64,000 bases of DNA from Ophiosphaerella korrae (taxonomy: Eukaryota > Ascomycota > Dothideomycetes > Pleosporales > Phaeosphaeriaceae). Below, in pieces: positions 62,329 through 64,000 of the stretch (its first letter is position 1; each line of letters opens with the position of its first letter). The notes beneath the pieces are model-generated. The model did no database searches. It was not told the DNA's origin and saw nothing but the letters and a program-made list of their open reading frames with translations. The stretch is taken from NCBI GenBank assembly GCA_028456385.1, contig JALNQF010000167.1:1-64000 (forward strand), in the 5' to 3' direction. A program made the position numbers and the translations under genes.

Positions 62329-64000
62329 GCCTTATAATAATTATATAAATTTATTTTTACTATAGTAGTTATCTTATAAATAGTCTAACTCTCTCTTATT
62401 ACTAGCCTTAGTTAGAGCGTCTACCTCTATATTAAACTCTCTTAGAATATACTATAATATAACTATTCTACTAACTATTAAAAGTAACTTAATACTTTCT
62501 TTTAATTATAGAAACTCTTTTAAGTTCTTTATAATCTACTTATATTATAAAAGTAAGTTATATTTAGGAGTTAAAGTATCTTATAACTAAAAAGACTTAT
62601 ATTAGACTTCTAGTTATAAATTAATTAATTACTCTCTCTTTTCTATCTCTAGCCTTACGCTCTATAATAGTCTTAGCTAGGTCTCTTAAGATAGTAGTAA
62701 GCTAGATCTTTAGTAATTATTTTTTTAAGGTACTAGTTTCTTTATTATATTAGTTATACTAATATAGTCTATTTCTTTATATATAAGATTTTTTATTCGA
62801 ATTCTTTATTATAGTAAAAAAATAGTACTAAGGAGAAGATTATATAATCCTAATATTACTTACTAAGGTAATTAGGTACTAGATTATTAGTCTTACTAAT
62901 TCTTAAGTATATAGAGTTAATTATATATAGCTTTTTACTTAGATAGTTATTTAATTAACTTTTTACTTATATAAAGATTATTATTTATACTTTTATTTTC
63001 TATTATAGTTATAAGCCTAGTACTTTAAGATTATAGATTATATTCTCTTTATATAATCTTACTTACTAAGTACTAAAAGAATAATTATTCTACTCCTAAA
63101 AAGTACTCCTTAAATATAAGTAATAATAATATAATTACTATAAGTAATATACTCCTTAAGAGTTAATTAGACTAGCCTAACTAGTTTATATAACTTAAAT
63201 CTTATATATAAAATAAGATAATCTAAGATTAAATTAATCTAGAAAGTACTATAGTTCTACTAATAAATAAGTAAGAGGTAAAGTATCTAGAGCTCTTTTT
63301 AATTCTAATTCTTATCTAAGAATTAACTATTACTACTATAAAAGAGTAATAAGAAGATTATAAAAAAGTATAAATTAAGTATATTACTTAAGAAGCTATA
63401 AGAAAACTTATAATTAGTAATTAAGATAAAGATATATAAAAGTATAATCTTATATTAGTAAAATAAATAAATAAGTAGTAAAGCTTAATAATATTAGGAA
63501 ATAAATTAATAAAACTATCTAATCTAATATTTTAACTATAGCTAGAATAAAGAACCTTATAAATAAGTAGGTTATAGTATAAGCTCTAATTTATTAGCTT
63601 AAAAATAATCTAGTACCTATAAATAATAATACTACTAAGCTTATACGCTAATAATATAGAAAGTATTTAAAGAAAGCCTAGAGTAGTAAAATTAGACTAG
63701 AAAAGTAGTTTAATAAATAGTAGATCCTATATAGTAAAGCTTAGGCGTATAAAGTTTTTAAAGATAAAAGTTAACTAGTACTTACTAACTTTTTAAACGC
63801 GATTAGAGTAAAGATTACTCTAATTTAAGTAATTAATATACGCTAATATATTATAATAACCTTAGCTCTAAATATATAAGTTATTTTATTAGATTAACTT
63901 ATAAAGGTTTTTACCTAAATACTCTAAGAGTAAGTAATTATTATTTTAATAAGAAAAAGATTAAGAGTATTCTTAGCCTCTTTTACTAGATTAGAAGCTA
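62329..64000. other. AT-rich unclassified repeat remnants
   Basis: No intact gene is seen. On the minus strand near 62,350-62,460 a short frame reads LREFNIEVDALTKAS, which resembles the end of a retrotransposon RNase H (the ADAL motif). From about 63,360 a plus-strand gag-like Lys/Arg-rich frame can be followed between stops. RIP-type composition continues to the window edge. Element boundaries cannot be placed. Confidence 0.4.

Overview
The window looks like part of a filamentous ascomycete (Pezizomycotina) genome. The coding genes have short introns (49-73 nt) with GT...AG ends and, in most cases, CTAAC/CTGAC-like branch sites. They sit in one base-balanced island of about 10 kb. Everything else is very AT-rich repeat DNA that carries the signature of repeat-induced point mutation (RIP): copies of one repeat differ by C-to-T and G-to-A, CpA/TpG look depleted, TpA is in excess, and Gln/Trp codons of retrotransposon proteins have become TAG/TAA.

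Left block (1-28,701): Ty3/gypsy chromovirus-type LTR retrotransposons inserted into one another. From oldest to youngest the order reads E7 (+), E6 (+) in E7, E0 (-) in E6, E1 (+) in E0, and E2 (-) plus a solo LTR in E1. The left halves of E7, E6 and probably E0 lie outside the window. A 444-bp MITE (28,751-29,194) sits between this block and the island.

Gene island (29,606-39,412): six genes. From left to right they are a membrane fatty-acid desaturase (-), a DUF302-type protein (-), cytochrome P450-A (-), cytochrome P450-B (+), an EMB8/YheT-type alpha/beta hydrolase (-) and an MCT-type major-facilitator transporter (+). I rebuilt the exons of the desaturase, both P450s and the transporter from splice signals, frame and protein family fit. 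The set resembles a small specialised-metabolism cluster: a lipid desaturase, two oxygenases, an esterase/acyltransferase-like hydrolase and an exporter. No polyketide synthase, NRPS or terpene synthase is present, so the backbone is most simply a fatty acid from primary metabolism. This pathway is inference.

Right block (39,652-62,326): one Fot1/pogo-type DNA transposon of about 1.8 kb (71-bp terminal inverted repeats, TA target duplication) stretched to 22.7 kb by nested insertions. Gypsy element E3 (-) sits in the middle of its transposase gene. Gypsy element E5 (+) sits further downstream, and E5 itself contains gypsy element E4 (+). E3, E4, E5, E2 and two solo LTRs all have recognisable 5-bp target duplications. 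Removing E3 and E5 restores the transposase frame across both junctions. RIP is lightest next to the gene island (39.4-41 kb) and heavier further away. The last 1.7 kb is unclassified repeat remnant.

Recurring oddities are a Cys-rich reading frame antisense to the 3' end of the gypsy elements, tandem repeats inside the LTRs whose copy number differs even between the two LTRs of one element, and MITE termini that resemble those of the pogo element.
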